Assembly: GCA_026874595.1 (NCBI GenBank)
Contig: JAPPUL010000068.1
Location: 263,001 to 327,000, forward strand
Origin: Sipunculus nudus
Lineage: Eukaryota; Annelida; Sipuncula; Golfingiida; Sipunculidae
Direction of reading: 5' to 3'
DNA length: 64,000 nucleotides
Of this stretch, positions 1 through 8,053 are shown piece by piece. Every line of letters starts with the position of its first letter. Within the stretch, counting starts at the first letter, position 1. A program made the translations under genes and the position numbers. The notes beneath the pieces are model-generated. The model was not told the origin of the DNA. It made no database searches and was given only the letters and a program-made list of their open reading frames with translations.

Positions 1-563
1 GAGATGAGTTTTATCTTATAGGAGGGTTTACTCCACAGACTAGTCCAGGGATACGGAATGACGTATGGAAGTCAAGTGATGGAATAAATTGGACGGAAGT
101 CTCAGCCCATGATGCTGGTGCTACAAACAAATGGGAAAGTCGTTATAATTACGACGTGGTACTAAAGGACGGAGCATTCTATGTATTTGGGGGCTATGGC
201 TTTGTTGGTGGTACTCCTCTAAACGATGTATGGAAATCAAATGATGGGGTAAGTTGGACGCAGATATCGCCCCAGGATGCAAACACTACAAGCAAATGGA
301 CAATTCGCCAACATCATAATGTAGTAGTAAAGGGGGGCTATTTCTATCTTTTAGGAGGAGAGACGAACAATGTTAATAGGAATGATGTATGGAGATCAAG
401 CGATGGTATCACTTGGAAGCAGGCATCAGAGAATGATCCGGCAACACCTATGTGGTCAGCTCGGAGAGAATTTGCAGCCCTTGTAAAAGGAGATGCTATA
501 TATGTATTTGGAGGTAATGATGGGGCTGATAAGCAAGACGTATGGATCTTCAGTGAAGATTAA
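1..563 (+). CDS. Kelch-like repeat protein, 5' end outside window
   Basis: The reading frame is open from position 3 to the stop at 561-563, so the gene starts before the window. About three and a half units of roughly 45-55 residues are visible. Each has a short beta-strand block of the type FYxxGG followed by NDVWKSSDG and a Trp-rich strand, the pattern of kelch-type beta-propeller blades. The last unit ends in a truncated blade (QDVWIFSED), as in the downstream paralogues at 818, 2051 and 5501, which are lipoproteins. I infer that this one is also exported and lipid-anchored, but its signal peptide is not in the window. Function is unknown; propellers of this kind usually bind proteins or sugars. 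A GTG at 156 is internal and is not the start. Confidence 0.85.
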   Translation, partial: DEFYLIGGFTPQTSPGIRNDVWKSSDGINWTEVSAHDAGATNKWESRYNYDVVLKDGAFYVFGGYGFVGGTPLNDVWKSNDGVSWTQISPQDANTTSKWTIRQHHNVVVKGGYFYLLGGETNNVNRNDVWRSSDGITWKQASENDPATPMWSARREFAALVKGDAIYVFGGNDGADKQDVWIFSED

Positions 564-605
564 AAAGTGAAGATTAAAAAGTAAAGATAAAAAAGTAAAG
601 ATAAA

Positions 606-634
606 TAATGCCCTCTTTATTTAAGGGGGCATTA
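606..634 (+). terminator. Hairpin after the kelch gene
   Basis: A 12-bp stem (606-617 with 623-634, one G-T wobble) closes a 5-base loop. The same core, TGTCCTCTTT or TGCCCTCTTT with its complement, follows the genes ending at 1792, 3073 and 4015. There is no long T-run, so a processing or stability role is also possible. Confidence 0.6.
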
Positions 635-743
635 GCCTGTCGTATTACTCTTCTTAAATATATTCTCATCTAATATTTTGTTATTCTTTGTGCATTACAA
701 AGCATCTTACTACTCTAACTTACTACTCTAGCTTAGAAATTAA

Positions 744-802
744 TTAATTCATAAAATAATAGATTAAAAGTGCTCCACACTGTGTTTATAGATATAAATC
801 TA
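744..802 (+). promoter_or_regulatory. Conserved upstream element with inverted repeat, kelch gene 2
   Basis: The block TTAATTCATAAA, ATAGATTAAAAGTGCT, CTGTGTTTATAGATA is shared with the region before the gene at 2051. It contains an inverted repeat TAGAT/ATCTA at 789-793 and 798-802. It is probably the promoter and 5' leader, and the palindrome could be an operator. The role is inferred from conservation only. Confidence 0.5.
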
Positions 803-817
803 CTTAGGAGCGTTTAT

Positions 818-1792
818 ATGGAGACATTAACATTAAAGAAGAGTTTATATATAATACTATTTATATTAGTAGTAGCAGGTTTTAGTGCGTTTATAGGACT
901 TAGTGCGTGCAACCAGGACCTAACTGGCACATCTGAGAAGAGCTATGCCTGGAGACAGTTAACAGCTTCGGCAGCCTGGCCAAGTCGTTCTGATGTTCAA
1001 GTTGTTTTAAAGGGAAATGATTTCTATCTTTTGGGTGGGCATAACGGTGTAGATAGGATGAATGATGTATGGAAGTCAAGCGATGGTGTTACTTGGACAA
1101 AGCTAATAGAGAATGCAGCATGGCTTTCTCGTAATGGTCATAGAGCGGCTGTAAATGGGGATTCAATTTATATTAGTGGTGGGCATTCACCTACTCATGA
1201 GGATGATGTATGGAAGTCAACTGACGGTGAGACTTGGGAAGAGAGGACAGCGAGTGCACCTTGGGCTGGTCGTTTTTATCATGAAATGGTTGTAAAGGAT
1301 GAAACGTTTTATGTTTTGGGAGGGAGTAGTGGTACAACTCCTTTGAATGATGTATGGAACTCAACTGATGGAATAAATTGGGAAGAGAGGGCAGCGAGTG
1401 CACCTTGGGCTGCTCGTAGTAGATATAAAGCGGTTGTAAAGGATGGAGAGTTGTATATTTTTGGAGGACAGGGCACGGTTTTGTTGAATGACGTATGGAG
1501 GTCAAGTGATGGAGCAAGTTGGGTAGAGGTTACAAAGAATGCGCAATGGTCTGCAAGACGCTCTCATGAAGTGATTGTAAAGAATGGCGAATTTTATCTT
1601 TATGGGGGCGAGTCATCCGCTGGGAACCTGAGTGACATTTGGAAGTCAAGCGATGGAGAGACTTGGGAAAAGGTTACAGATAGTGCTCCATGGGGTATGC
1701 GTGCTACTCATCAAGTGCTTTTAAGAGGTGATAATATCTATCTTTTGGGAGGAAGCGCTACAAGCGACGTCTGGGTATACAGCAAAGAGTAA
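818..1792 (+). CDS. Kelch-like repeat lipoprotein
   Basis: I place the start at ATG 818, not at the more upstream TTG 770. TAGGAG lies 7 bases before 818, and the protein then begins METLTLKKSL with a hydrophobic segment and the lipobox GLSAC, matching the paralogue at 2051 almost residue for residue. The mature part has six kelch-like units of about 46-50 residues, each with a (F/I)YxxGG strand and a (N/D)DVW(K/N/R)S(S/T)DG turn, ending in a short SDVWVYSKE blade. Six blades would close a propeller. It is probably an outer-membrane or surface lipoprotein; the ligand is unknown. The conserved flanks point to recent duplication within this locus. Confidence 0.9.
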   Translation: METLTLKKSLYIILFILVVAGFSAFIGLSACNQDLTGTSEKSYAWRQLTASAAWPSRSDVQVVLKGNDFYLLGGHNGVDRMNDVWKSSDGVTWTKLIENAAWLSRNGHRAAVNGDSIYISGGHSPTHEDDVWKSTDGETWEERTASAPWAGRFYHEMVVKDETFYVLGGSSGTTPLNDVWNSTDGINWEERAASAPWAARSRYKAVVKDGELYIFGGQGTVLLNDVWRSSDGASWVEVTKNAQWSARRSHEVIVKNGEFYLYGGESSAGNLSDIWKSSDGETWEKVTDSAPWGMRATHQVLLRGDNIYLLGGSATSDVWVYSKE

Positions 1793-1815
1793 AACTTAAA
1801 GATTAAACTATAATG

Positions 1816-1844
1816 TAATGTCCTCTTTAATAAAGGGGACATTA
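1816..1844 (+). terminator. Hairpin after kelch gene 2
   Basis: A 13-bp stem (1816-1828 with 1832-1844, one G-T pair) has a 3-base loop. It belongs to the same conserved family as the hairpin at 606-634. Confidence 0.65.
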
Positions 1845-1963
1845 ACTTGCCGTAAGCTTACTCTGCTTAGGTTTATGTTCTCTACCAAGCTAATACATTC
1901 TAAAAACAAAAAAACAACTTAAAACTACTCTACACTAAGCAAACTCACCAAATAGTTAATTCA

Positions 1964-2025
1964 TAAATAAAAAAAAAAGAATAGATTAAAAGTGCTTGTA
2001 GCTGTGTTTATAGATACAAAATCTA
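1964..2025 (+). promoter_or_regulatory. Conserved upstream element with inverted repeat, kelch gene 3
   Basis: This copy repeats the element found before the gene at 818: ATAGATTAAAAGTGCT, then CTGTGTTTATAGATA, and an inverted repeat TAGAT/ATCTA at 2011-2015 and 2021-2025. A shorter remnant (ATAGATTAAAA) lies before the gene at 5501. Confidence 0.5.
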
Positions 2026-2050
2026 TGATATTGGATTTAAGGAGAGCGCT

Positions 2051-3073
2051 ATGAGTGAATTAATATTTAAAAGGGGTTTATATATACTACTTTTTCTATT
2101 AGTAGTAGGAATATTTAGTGCCTTTATAGGATTTAGTGCCTGCAGTACGGATATAGTAAGTACAGGAGGCAGTGGTGGTGGAGACACCCCAACATTCTCT
2201 TGGGAAAAGCTAGGGACGGGTTCATGGTCAGCCCGTGATGAGCATCAAGTTGTATTAAAGGGAGAAGAGTTTTATTTATTTGGAGGTTATGATGGTACAA
2301 ATAATTTGAACGACGTATGGAAGTCAAGTGACGGTGTTAGTTGGAGTATAGTGATAGCGAATGCAGCCTGGGGAGGCCGTCGATCACATCAAGTAGTCGT
2401 AAAGGGAGAAGAGTTTTATTTATTTGGAGGGATTACTCCTACGGATAAGAATGATGTATGGAAATCAAGCGATGGAGAGACTTGGACTCAAGTGACAAGT
2501 AATGCAGCCTGGACGGCGCGTAAATACCAACAAGTAGTATTACATAATAACGAATTTTATTTATTTGGAGGTTATGTGGATGATGTAGGTAATAAGAATG
2601 ACGTATGGAAATCAAGCGATGGAGCGACTTGGACTCAAGTGACAAGTAATGCAGCCTGGGGAGGTCGTACAGGGCATCAAGTAGTCGTAAAAGATGGAGA
2701 ATTCTATCTTATGGGTGGTACTAATGGATTTGAACTGTATAATGATGTATGGAAGTCAAGTGACGGAGCAAGTTGGACACAGCTATCACCAGACGAAGAT
2801 GTTACAGGGAAATGGACAGGACGTATATATCACCGAGTGGCAGTAAAGGGAGGGGAGATATATCTTACGGGAGGTTATATGTCTACGAGTCATAATGAAG
2901 TATGGAGCTCAAGTGATGGAGTAAGTTGGACAGAGGTATTATCAGATGGTCCAGCAAGCGATAGTCAATGGTCAGCCCGTGATAAGCATCAAGTAGTAGT
3001 AAAGGGAGATAAGTTATATGTATTTGGAGGAGGTACTAACCCTTATAATAACGATGTATGGGTAAGTAAATAA
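2051..3073 (+). CDS. Kelch-like repeat lipoprotein
   Basis: ATG 2051 is preceded by AAGGAGAG. The N-terminus (MSELIFKRGL, hydrophobic stretch, lipobox GFSAC) is a type II signal peptide closely related to that of the gene at 818. A short Ser/Gly-rich linker follows the lipidated Cys. There are then six kelch-like units with NDVWKSSDG or NEVWSSSDG turns and a terminal NDVWVSK blade. Neighbouring units are very similar in DNA, for example around 2465-2515 and 2615-2665, which suggests recent intragenic homogenisation. A surface-exposed propeller is the likely form; no ligand can be named. The last 86 bases of the coding region and the tail up to 3103 are duplicated at 4007-4122. Confidence 0.92.
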   Translation: MSELIFKRGLYILLFLLVVGIFSAFIGFSACSTDIVSTGGSGGGDTPTFSWEKLGTGSWSARDEHQVVLKGEEFYLFGGYDGTNNLNDVWKSSDGVSWSIVIANAAWGGRRSHQVVVKGEEFYLFGGITPTDKNDVWKSSDGETWTQVTSNAAWTARKYQQVVLHNNEFYLFGGYVDDVGNKNDVWKSSDGATWTQVTSNAAWGGRTGHQVVVKDGEFYLMGGTNGFELYNDVWKSSDGASWTQLSPDEDVTGKWTGRIYHRVAVKGGEIYLTGGYMSTSHNEVWSSSDGVSWTEVLSDGPASDSQWSARDKHQVVVKGDKLYVFGGGTNPYNNDVWVSK

Positions 3074-3103
3074 GTTGGATAAGTAAGTTATGTGTCCTCT
3101 TTA
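2988..3103 (+). repeat. 116-bp direct repeat, copy A (kelch 3' end and hairpin)
   Basis: This stretch is identical to 4007-4122 except for one base. Here it is read in frame as the last kelch blade, the stop and the start of the hairpin. Confidence 0.9.
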
Positions 3104-3114
3104 TTAGGAGGACA
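3093..3114 (+). terminator. Hairpin after kelch gene 3
   Basis: The stem runs 3093-3101 with 3106-3114 around a 4-base loop and is followed by a loose T-rich stretch (TTAGCTTTTCTTC). It is a member of the conserved TGTCCTCTT hairpin family. Confidence 0.6.
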
Positions 3115-3289
3115 TTAGCTTTTCTTCTAGTTTGACTTTTCTAAATATCTTATAATTTTTCTGTATGTTTTACTAACTACAAATCATATATTTACTACCT
3201 ATATACATTATCCAATGCATAAAAAAAGTTGTCTAGAATACGAAATTCTGTTATCTTATAATAGAAATTAAATTACGAGGAGAATGTAG

Positions 3290-4015
3290 ATGAACTATTT
3301 AAGTTCTATATTAAAGACAAAAAAAAGGTTTTACCTTCTATTCTTGTGCTTATTTGTTTTAAGCAGTTTAAGCAGCTGTAACAACGACAGCACAAACACA
3401 AACGGCGCTGCAACAAAAGCAACATTATTAAAAGAAGCAGAAGAAAGAGTAAAAAAAGCAGAAGAAAAAGTAAAAGATCCAAAGCTAACAGAAGAAGAAC
3501 GTGTAAAAGCACAAGTAGAATTAGCACAAGAAAGACTAATAAAAGTAGAAATAGAAGGAGATGAAGCAAAAAAAGCATTAGCAAAAAAAGCATTAGCAGA
3601 AGCACAAGAAGCACAAAAAGCAGTAGAAGACGTAAAAGCAAAAGCAAAAGCAGTAGAAGAAGCAAAAACACCAGAAGAACGTGTAAAAGCACAAGACCTA
3701 TTAGCAGAAGCACAATTAGCAAAAACAGTAGCATTAGTAAAAGCAGCATTTTCAGATGCAGAAGTAGAAGTAGCAGAAAAAGCAGCAAAAGACAAAGCAG
3801 TACAAGACGCATTAGCAAAAGCAAAAGAAGCAGTAGAAGACGTAAAAGCAAAAGAAAAAGCATTAAAAGACGCAAAAACACCAGAAGCAAAAAAAGCAGC
3901 AAAAGAAGCATTAGAAACAGCATTAGGAACAGCAGTAAACCCATTCGAAGAATTAAACAAAGCATTAAAAGAAGCATTACAAAAGAAGCAGAATAAGCAG
4001 GCCCAAATCAAGTAG
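3290..4015 (+). CDS. Ala/Lys/Glu-rich helical lipoprotein
   Basis: ATG 3290 follows GAGGAG. A type II signal peptide with lipobox LSSC (Cys about residue 30) leads into roughly 200 residues made almost only of Ala, Lys, Glu, Val and Leu. They have alternating charges and little Gly or Pro, as expected for a long alpha-helix or coiled coil. Two imperfect repeats around EDVKAK and TPEERVKAQ are visible. Codon use is extreme: nearly every codon ends in A (gca, aaa, gaa, gta, tta), making the strand strongly purine-rich and unlike its neighbours. The frame stops just inside a duplicated kelch 3' end that is out of frame here. It looks like a kelch gene whose propeller was replaced by a helical rod. 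Function unknown; possibly a surface stalk. Confidence 0.8.
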   Translation: MNYLSSILKTKKRFYLLFLCLFVLSSLSSCNNDSTNTNGAATKATLLKEAEERVKKAEEKVKDPKLTEEERVKAQVELAQERLIKVEIEGDEAKKALAKKALAEAQEAQKAVEDVKAKAKAVEEAKTPEERVKAQDLLAEAQLAKTVALVKAAFSDAEVEVAEKAAKDKAVQDALAKAKEAVEDVKAKEKALKDAKTPEAKKAAKEALETALGTAVNPFEELNKALKEALQKKQNKQAQIK

Positions 4016-4122
4016 TATTAAAGGGAGATAAGTTATATGTATTTGGAGGAGGTACTAACCCTTATAATAACGATGTATGGGTAAGTAAATAAGTTGGATA
4101 AGTAAGTTATGTGTCCTCTTTA
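4007..4122 (+). repeat. 116-bp direct repeat, copy B (out-of-frame kelch tail)
   Basis: This is a near-perfect copy of 2988-3103. The helical lipoprotein enters it in a different frame and stops at its first TAG (4013-4015), so the kelch blade is untranslated here while the hairpin is kept. Confidence 0.9.
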
Positions 4123-4135
4123 AATTAAGAGGACA
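4112..4135 (+). terminator. Hairpin after the helical lipoprotein gene
   Basis: A 9-bp perfect stem (4112-4120 with 4127-4135) belongs to the conserved TGTCCTCTT hairpin family, carried here on the duplicated kelch tail. Confidence 0.6.
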
Positions 4136-4324
4136 TATAAAGATGTGCAATCTTGTAGTAAGTTAGCCTTAACATCTCTTCTAAAAGGATCTGTAGAACC
4201 TTAATAGCTAATATACAATTTAATCTATAAAAACAGTTGCCTAATTGGTTTTAAGCAGCTGCGGGAGAATAGATGGAATAAACGGCGGTGGAGGTGGAGG
4301 TGAGGAAGTGAGGAGAGGGACAAA

Positions 4325-4484
4325 AGATGGAGCAAACGGCGGTAGAGAGCCAAATGAGGAAGCGGGTAGAGAGGCACCAGATGGAGCAAACGGCGGTAGA
4401 GAGCCAAATGAGGAAGCGGGTAGAGGCACCAGATGGAGCAAACGGCGGTAGAGAGCCAAATGAGGAAGCGGGTAGAGAGGCACC
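4325..4484 (+). repeat. 54-bp coding tandem repeat, three units
   Basis: Units lie at 4325-4378, 4379-4430 and 4431-4484. They are identical except that the middle one is 52 bp, having AGAG where the others have AGAGAG. A diverged fourth unit begins at 4485. Confidence 0.95.
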
Positions 4485-4581
4485 AGATGGAGCAAACGGC
4501 GGTGGTGGTGCAAATGGGGAAGCGGGGGACAGATGGGCAGCTCGTGCTTCTCATCAAGTTGTATTAAAAGATGGTAGTTTC

Positions 4582-4899
4582 TATCTTTTTGGAGGGCTTG
4601 CTGGTAATGGTTCTAAGAATGACGTATGGAGCTCAAGTGATGGTAAGATTTGGACAGAGGTATTACCAGATGGTGAAGAAAGCGAGAGTCAATGGGAAAG
4701 ACGTTATGGTCATCAAGTAGTAATAAAGGGAGAAGAGTTTTATCTTTTTGGAGGGCTTGCTGGTAATGGTTCTAAGAATGACGTATGGAGCTCAAGTGAT
4801 GGTAAGATTTGGACAGAGGTATTACCAGATGGTGAAGAAAGCGAGAGTCAATGGGAAAGACGTTATGGTCATCAAGTAGTAATAAAGGGAGATTATTTC
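4582..4899 (+). repeat. 159-bp perfect tandem duplication of a kelch unit
   Basis: Positions 4582-4733 and 4741-4892 are identical, with a period of 159 bp (53 codons, one kelch-like blade). Lack of divergence means a very recent duplication or conversion. Confidence 0.9.
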
Positions 4900-5300
4900 T
4901 TTCTTTTTGGTGGCAATGCTAAAGAATATAAGAATGACGTATGGAAGTCGCGTGATGGAGCAACTTGGACAGAGCTAGAGAATAAATAGACATCTCGTTA
5001 CGAACATCATGTAGTAAATGAATGGACTTTCTATCTTTTTGGGAGGAATGAGTCTAAAAGGGTTCAAGAGATAGAACTACTTGGACACCGCAGTCAGAAG
5101 GGCCCTGATGGAGTAATCGTACTAGCTATGAATAGTCTTGTCGCTATGCTCATCAAGCAAGTGGTAAAAGCCGGTGCTATCTTTCTTTTTGTAGGTATTC
5201 TTCTTATCCTCCGAACTTCTTTCTTTTTATAGATACTGTTTTCCCTCTGAAGTATCGTCCTCAAAGAAATGACATATAGGTTTTTAAGTAACAAAAAATA

Positions 5301-5500
5301 AGCTTAATGTCTTTTTATTAAGAGTAAATAATCATCCTGTCCTAAGTTTAGCTCTTCTAATATTTTAAAGTGTTTTGTAAGCTACAAAACGTCTTAATAA
5401 CCTCACTTAGAGATTAGTTAAGTTGCTAAGAAATAGTTGTTTAAAACGCTAAGTTGTACTATTCATTATTCTATATTATAGATTAAAATGAGTAGTATTA
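5301..5500. other. Intergenic region before the last kelch gene
   Basis: No gene is visible. It holds a degraded version of the locus hairpin (near 5304-5330) and AT-rich leader sequence with a short ATAGATTAAAA match (5478-5488) to the conserved kelch upstream element. Confidence 0.5.
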
Positions 5501-6616
5501 ATGAGCTATATACGTTATTTTCTAAAGTTCTTTAAGATAAATAAGGGTATATATTTGTCGTTATTTTCGTTATTGCTTTTAAGCAGTTGTGAAGAATATG
5601 CAGTAAAACAAGACAATCAACCAGAACTTGGTAGTACTGAGTCTGTGTGGACGGAAGTCTCAGCCCATGAAGATGAGCCTAAAAACAAATGGACAGGACG
5701 TTTTGGACATCAAGTGGTATTAAAAGATGAGACTTTCTTTCTTTTTGGTGGCAATACCAAAGAATATAAGAATGACGTATGGAAGTCGCGTGATGGTAAG
5801 GATTGGGGCCTAATCTCAGCCCATGAAAACAATCCTAAAAACAAATGGTCAGGACGTTTTGGACATCAAGTGGTATTAAAGGGAGAAGAGTTCTATCTTT
5901 TTGGAGGGCTTGTAGGGCTTGCTGGTAATGATTCTAAGAATGACGTATGGAAGTCGCGTGATGGAGTAAGTTGGACAGAGGTATTAGCAAATGGTGCAGA
6001 AAGCAAGAGTCAATGGGAAAGTCGTTATGAACATCAAGTAGTAGTAAAAGATGAGACCTTCTTTCTTTTTGGTGGGAAGAGTTGGAGGAGTGATGATTCT
6101 AAGAATGACGTATGGAAGTCGCGTGATGGTAAGGATTGGGGCCTAATCTCAGCCCATGGAAACAATCCTAAAAACAAATGGTCAGGACGTTTTGGACATC
6201 AAGTGGTATTAAAAGATGAGACTTTCTATCTTTTTGGAGGATATGATGATGATTTTAAGAATGACATATGGAGCTCAAGCGATGGTAAGAGCTGGAAGCT
6301 AATCTCAGCCCATGAAGATAATCCTAAAAACAAATGGACGGGACGTTTTGGACATCAAGTAGTATTAAAAGATGAGACTTTCTATCTTTTTGGAGGGGAT
6401 ACTGCTTATACTAAGAATGACATATGGAGCTCAAGTGATGGTAAGAGTTGGAGACTAATCTCAGCCCATGAAGACAATCCTAAAAACAAATGGACAGCTC
6501 GTTGGGGGCATCAAGCGGTTGTAAAGGATGGGGCTTTCTTTCTTTTTGGAGGGGTTGAGCCTACGAAGGACCGCAGATATAAGAACGACGTATGGGTTTT
6601 TAAGCCTAAACTATAA
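5501..6616 (+). CDS. Kelch-like repeat lipoprotein
   Basis: The N-terminus has basic residues, a hydrophobic core and the lipobox LLSSC, giving a type II signal peptide. The mature chain has six kelch-like units; the linkers between them are a repeated motif around LISAHE(D/N)NPKNKW(S/T)GRFGHQ. These units are nearly identical in DNA (for example around 5810-5870, 6150-6210 and 6300-6360), a sign of recent duplication or gene conversion. It ends in NDVWVFKPKL. No strong Shine-Dalgarno precedes ATG 5501; an out-of-frame ATG lies at 5488. It is probably a cell-surface propeller of unknown ligand and the closest intact relative of the broken copy at 4245. Confidence 0.9.
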   Translation: MSYIRYFLKFFKINKGIYLSLFSLLLLSSCEEYAVKQDNQPELGSTESVWTEVSAHEDEPKNKWTGRFGHQVVLKDETFFLFGGNTKEYKNDVWKSRDGKDWGLISAHENNPKNKWSGRFGHQVVLKGEEFYLFGGLVGLAGNDSKNDVWKSRDGVSWTEVLANGAESKSQWESRYEHQVVVKDETFFLFGGKSWRSDDSKNDVWKSRDGKDWGLISAHGNNPKNKWSGRFGHQVVLKDETFYLFGGYDDDFKNDIWSSSDGKSWKLISAHEDNPKNKWTGRFGHQVVLKDETFYLFGGDTAYTKNDIWSSSDGKSWRLISAHEDNPKNKWTARWGHQAVVKDGAFFLFGGVEPTKDRRYKNDVWVFKPKL

Positions 6617-7246
6617 AACATATCTAAAGTATAAAATAACTAGTTATATAATGAAAATATTCAAGTACAATAAAAATCTACTAACATCTAATATCTAATT
6701 ATATAAGAGCTTGATTAGCAAATTACTTATTATCTTTCTTTAGAAAGAAGGAGCAATTATAAAAGCTTACAAAGTGCGTATCCCTATGATACCACATAGC
6801 CTCAAAGTCAGCACAAAAAGCTTTTTTATTTTGAGTAACAGTTAAAGACTTACAATTCTGACAAAGTTTAGATTTTTGTATTTCGCAAGAAATAACATTC
6901 ATAAAGTCTGCTTCATTTTTGATACCATAAACAAAATCTGGTTTTTTGTTTTTTCTAAGCATGATACGTTTTTGCTCTTTCATAAAACCTTAAACTAACC
7001 CCTCCCAAAAGTAAATAAATAAACTTAAACTAAATAAATATAACTCTTATTATTAAGAATGCTATGAATGTATAACACTAAATGTAAAATAAAGATATAG
7101 ATAATTTTGTACTAAAACCGTTTATCAAACTAGGATAATTATATATAATTACAACGAAAACACTAAAATAGATATAAATAAGCAAGAATATAAAAAGATA
7201 TAAAAAAGTTAAATCGACATAAAGGTTAGAAATAAAAGCTAAAAAA
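6617..7246. other. AT-rich intergenic stretch
   Basis: Apart from the small - strand reading frame at 6723-6983, nothing is recognisable. A - strand frame at 7078-7281 is low-complexity and hydrophobic and overlaps the lpxA start, so it is not accepted. Confidence 0.5.
6723..6983 (-). CDS. Small Cys-containing hypothetical protein
   Basis: This 86-residue frame starts at ATG 6983 with AAGG a few bases upstream. It is basic at the N-terminus and carries CQNCK and a further Cys (AFCADF), which could bind zinc. It has no signal peptide or membrane segment. The frame stands alone between convergent flanks, and its base composition is that of ordinary coding sequence rather than of the AT-rich spacer. 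I do not recognise the family, so its reality rests on the open frame and the Cys pattern. Confidence 0.45.
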   Translation of the reverse strand: MKEQKRIMLRKNKKPDFVYGIKNEADFMNVISCEIQKSKLCQNCKSLTVTQNKKAFCADFEAMWYHRDTHFVSFYNCSFFLKKDNK

Positions 7247-8053
7247 ATGAGAATACATAAAACAGCATTAATAGAGGACAATACAAAGATAGGAACTCAC
7301 GTCGAAATAGACGCATATGCAATAATCCGACAAGGGAGTATAATAGAGGACAATACAAAGATAGGGACTCACGTTGAAATAGGTTCTAACGTAAAGATTG
7401 GCAAGAACAATAAAATCTTTAAAAACGCCTACATAGGAGCCCCCGCACAAGACAGAGGATATGATATAGATGTTAAAAATGGCTCAAACAAAATACTAGT
7501 TGAACTAGGAGACAATAACATAATACGAGAATACGTAACAATTCATAATGGGACAAAAGGCAAGACGATTTTAAAAGACAACAATTATTTAATGTCTTAT
7601 AGCCACATAGGCCATGATTGTGAGGTGGGGTCAAATGTAACGCTTGCAAACTACGTATCCCTAGGCGGCCATGCAATAATAGAAGATTACGTATTCATAT
7701 CAGCCCACAGTTTAATACACCAAAAAACGAAAGTAGGAACACTAAGCATGATAGGAGCGCTATGCCCGATAACGCAAGACGTCCCTCCTTATTCGTTAAT
7801 AGCAAATTCCTACGGCAAGCTAATAGGTTTAAATAGCGTTGGGCTAAGGAGGCATACAGATTTAAGTGCAAAGCAAAAGCTAAGTTTAAAGAAAGCGTTT
7901 AAGATATTGTATAAATATAATATGAGTAAAGAGGCAGGGATATTAGAGCTTGAGAGGCGAGGCGAGGAATTTAAAGAGATAGAAGAACAGGTAAAGAAGA
8001 TGCTATCGATATTTGGCGGGGAGCGGGGTGTTTTGCGAAAGTGGCGGGTCTAA
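7247..8053 (+). CDS. lpxA: Acyl-ACP--UDP-N-acetylglucosamine O-acyltransferase
   Basis: LpxA transfers a hydroxyacyl chain from acyl-ACP to UDP-GlcNAc, the first step of lipid A synthesis in the cytoplasm. The 268 residues match the usual length of about 260. The N-terminal two thirds are hexapeptide repeats of a left-handed beta-helix. The segment SHIGHDC (around residues 123-129) carries the catalytic His of the family, followed by NYVSLGGHAII. The C-terminal helical part has GLRR and Lys-rich helices. Within the first coils a 39-bp stretch occurs twice with few differences (7270-7308 and 7342-7380), coding IEDNTKIGTHVEI both times. No other lpx gene is adjacent, although waaA lies 14 kb away. 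It shows that the cell makes lipid A. Confidence 0.93.
   Translation: MRIHKTALIEDNTKIGTHVEIDAYAIIRQGSIIEDNTKIGTHVEIGSNVKIGKNNKIFKNAYIGAPAQDRGYDIDVKNGSNKILVELGDNNIIREYVTIHNGTKGKTILKDNNYLMSYSHIGHDCEVGSNVTLANYVSLGGHAIIEDYVFISAHSLIHQKTKVGTLSMIGALCPITQDVPPYSLIANSYGKLIGLNSVGLRRHTDLSAKQKLSLKKAFKILYKYNMSKEAGILELERRGEEFKEIEEQVKKMLSIFGGERGVLRKWRV

Larger units (their letters stand above)
4245..5300 (+). pseudogene. Broken kelch-like lipoprotein gene
   Basis: A lipobox remnant (LVLSSC) at 4245-4262 has lost the upstream signal-peptide core: a stop lies at 4242 and only a TTG remains. A Gly-rich stretch follows, then 54-bp units coding DGANGGREPNEEAGREAP. The second unit lacks two bases (AG) near 4421-4426, so the reading frame switches. 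The second frame runs from the third unit through three kelch-like units to TAG at 4987-4989. That amber codon sits where paralogues have TGG (Trp). Beyond it, degraded kelch blades (SRYEHH, FYLFG) can be followed to about 5250. I call it a pseudogene. Dinucleotide slippage could in principle reopen part of it, but the missing signal peptide argues against a functional product. Confidence 0.8.

Noticed and set aside
3306-4011. Two long - strand frames, one Leu-rich and one Ala/Phe/Ser-rich
   Set aside because: They are antisense shadows of the A-ending codon repeats of the helical lipoprotein gene and have no ribosome sites.
7078-7281. A 67-residue hydrophobic - strand frame
   Set aside because: It overlaps the lpxA start, is low-complexity AT-rich sequence and has no supporting motif.
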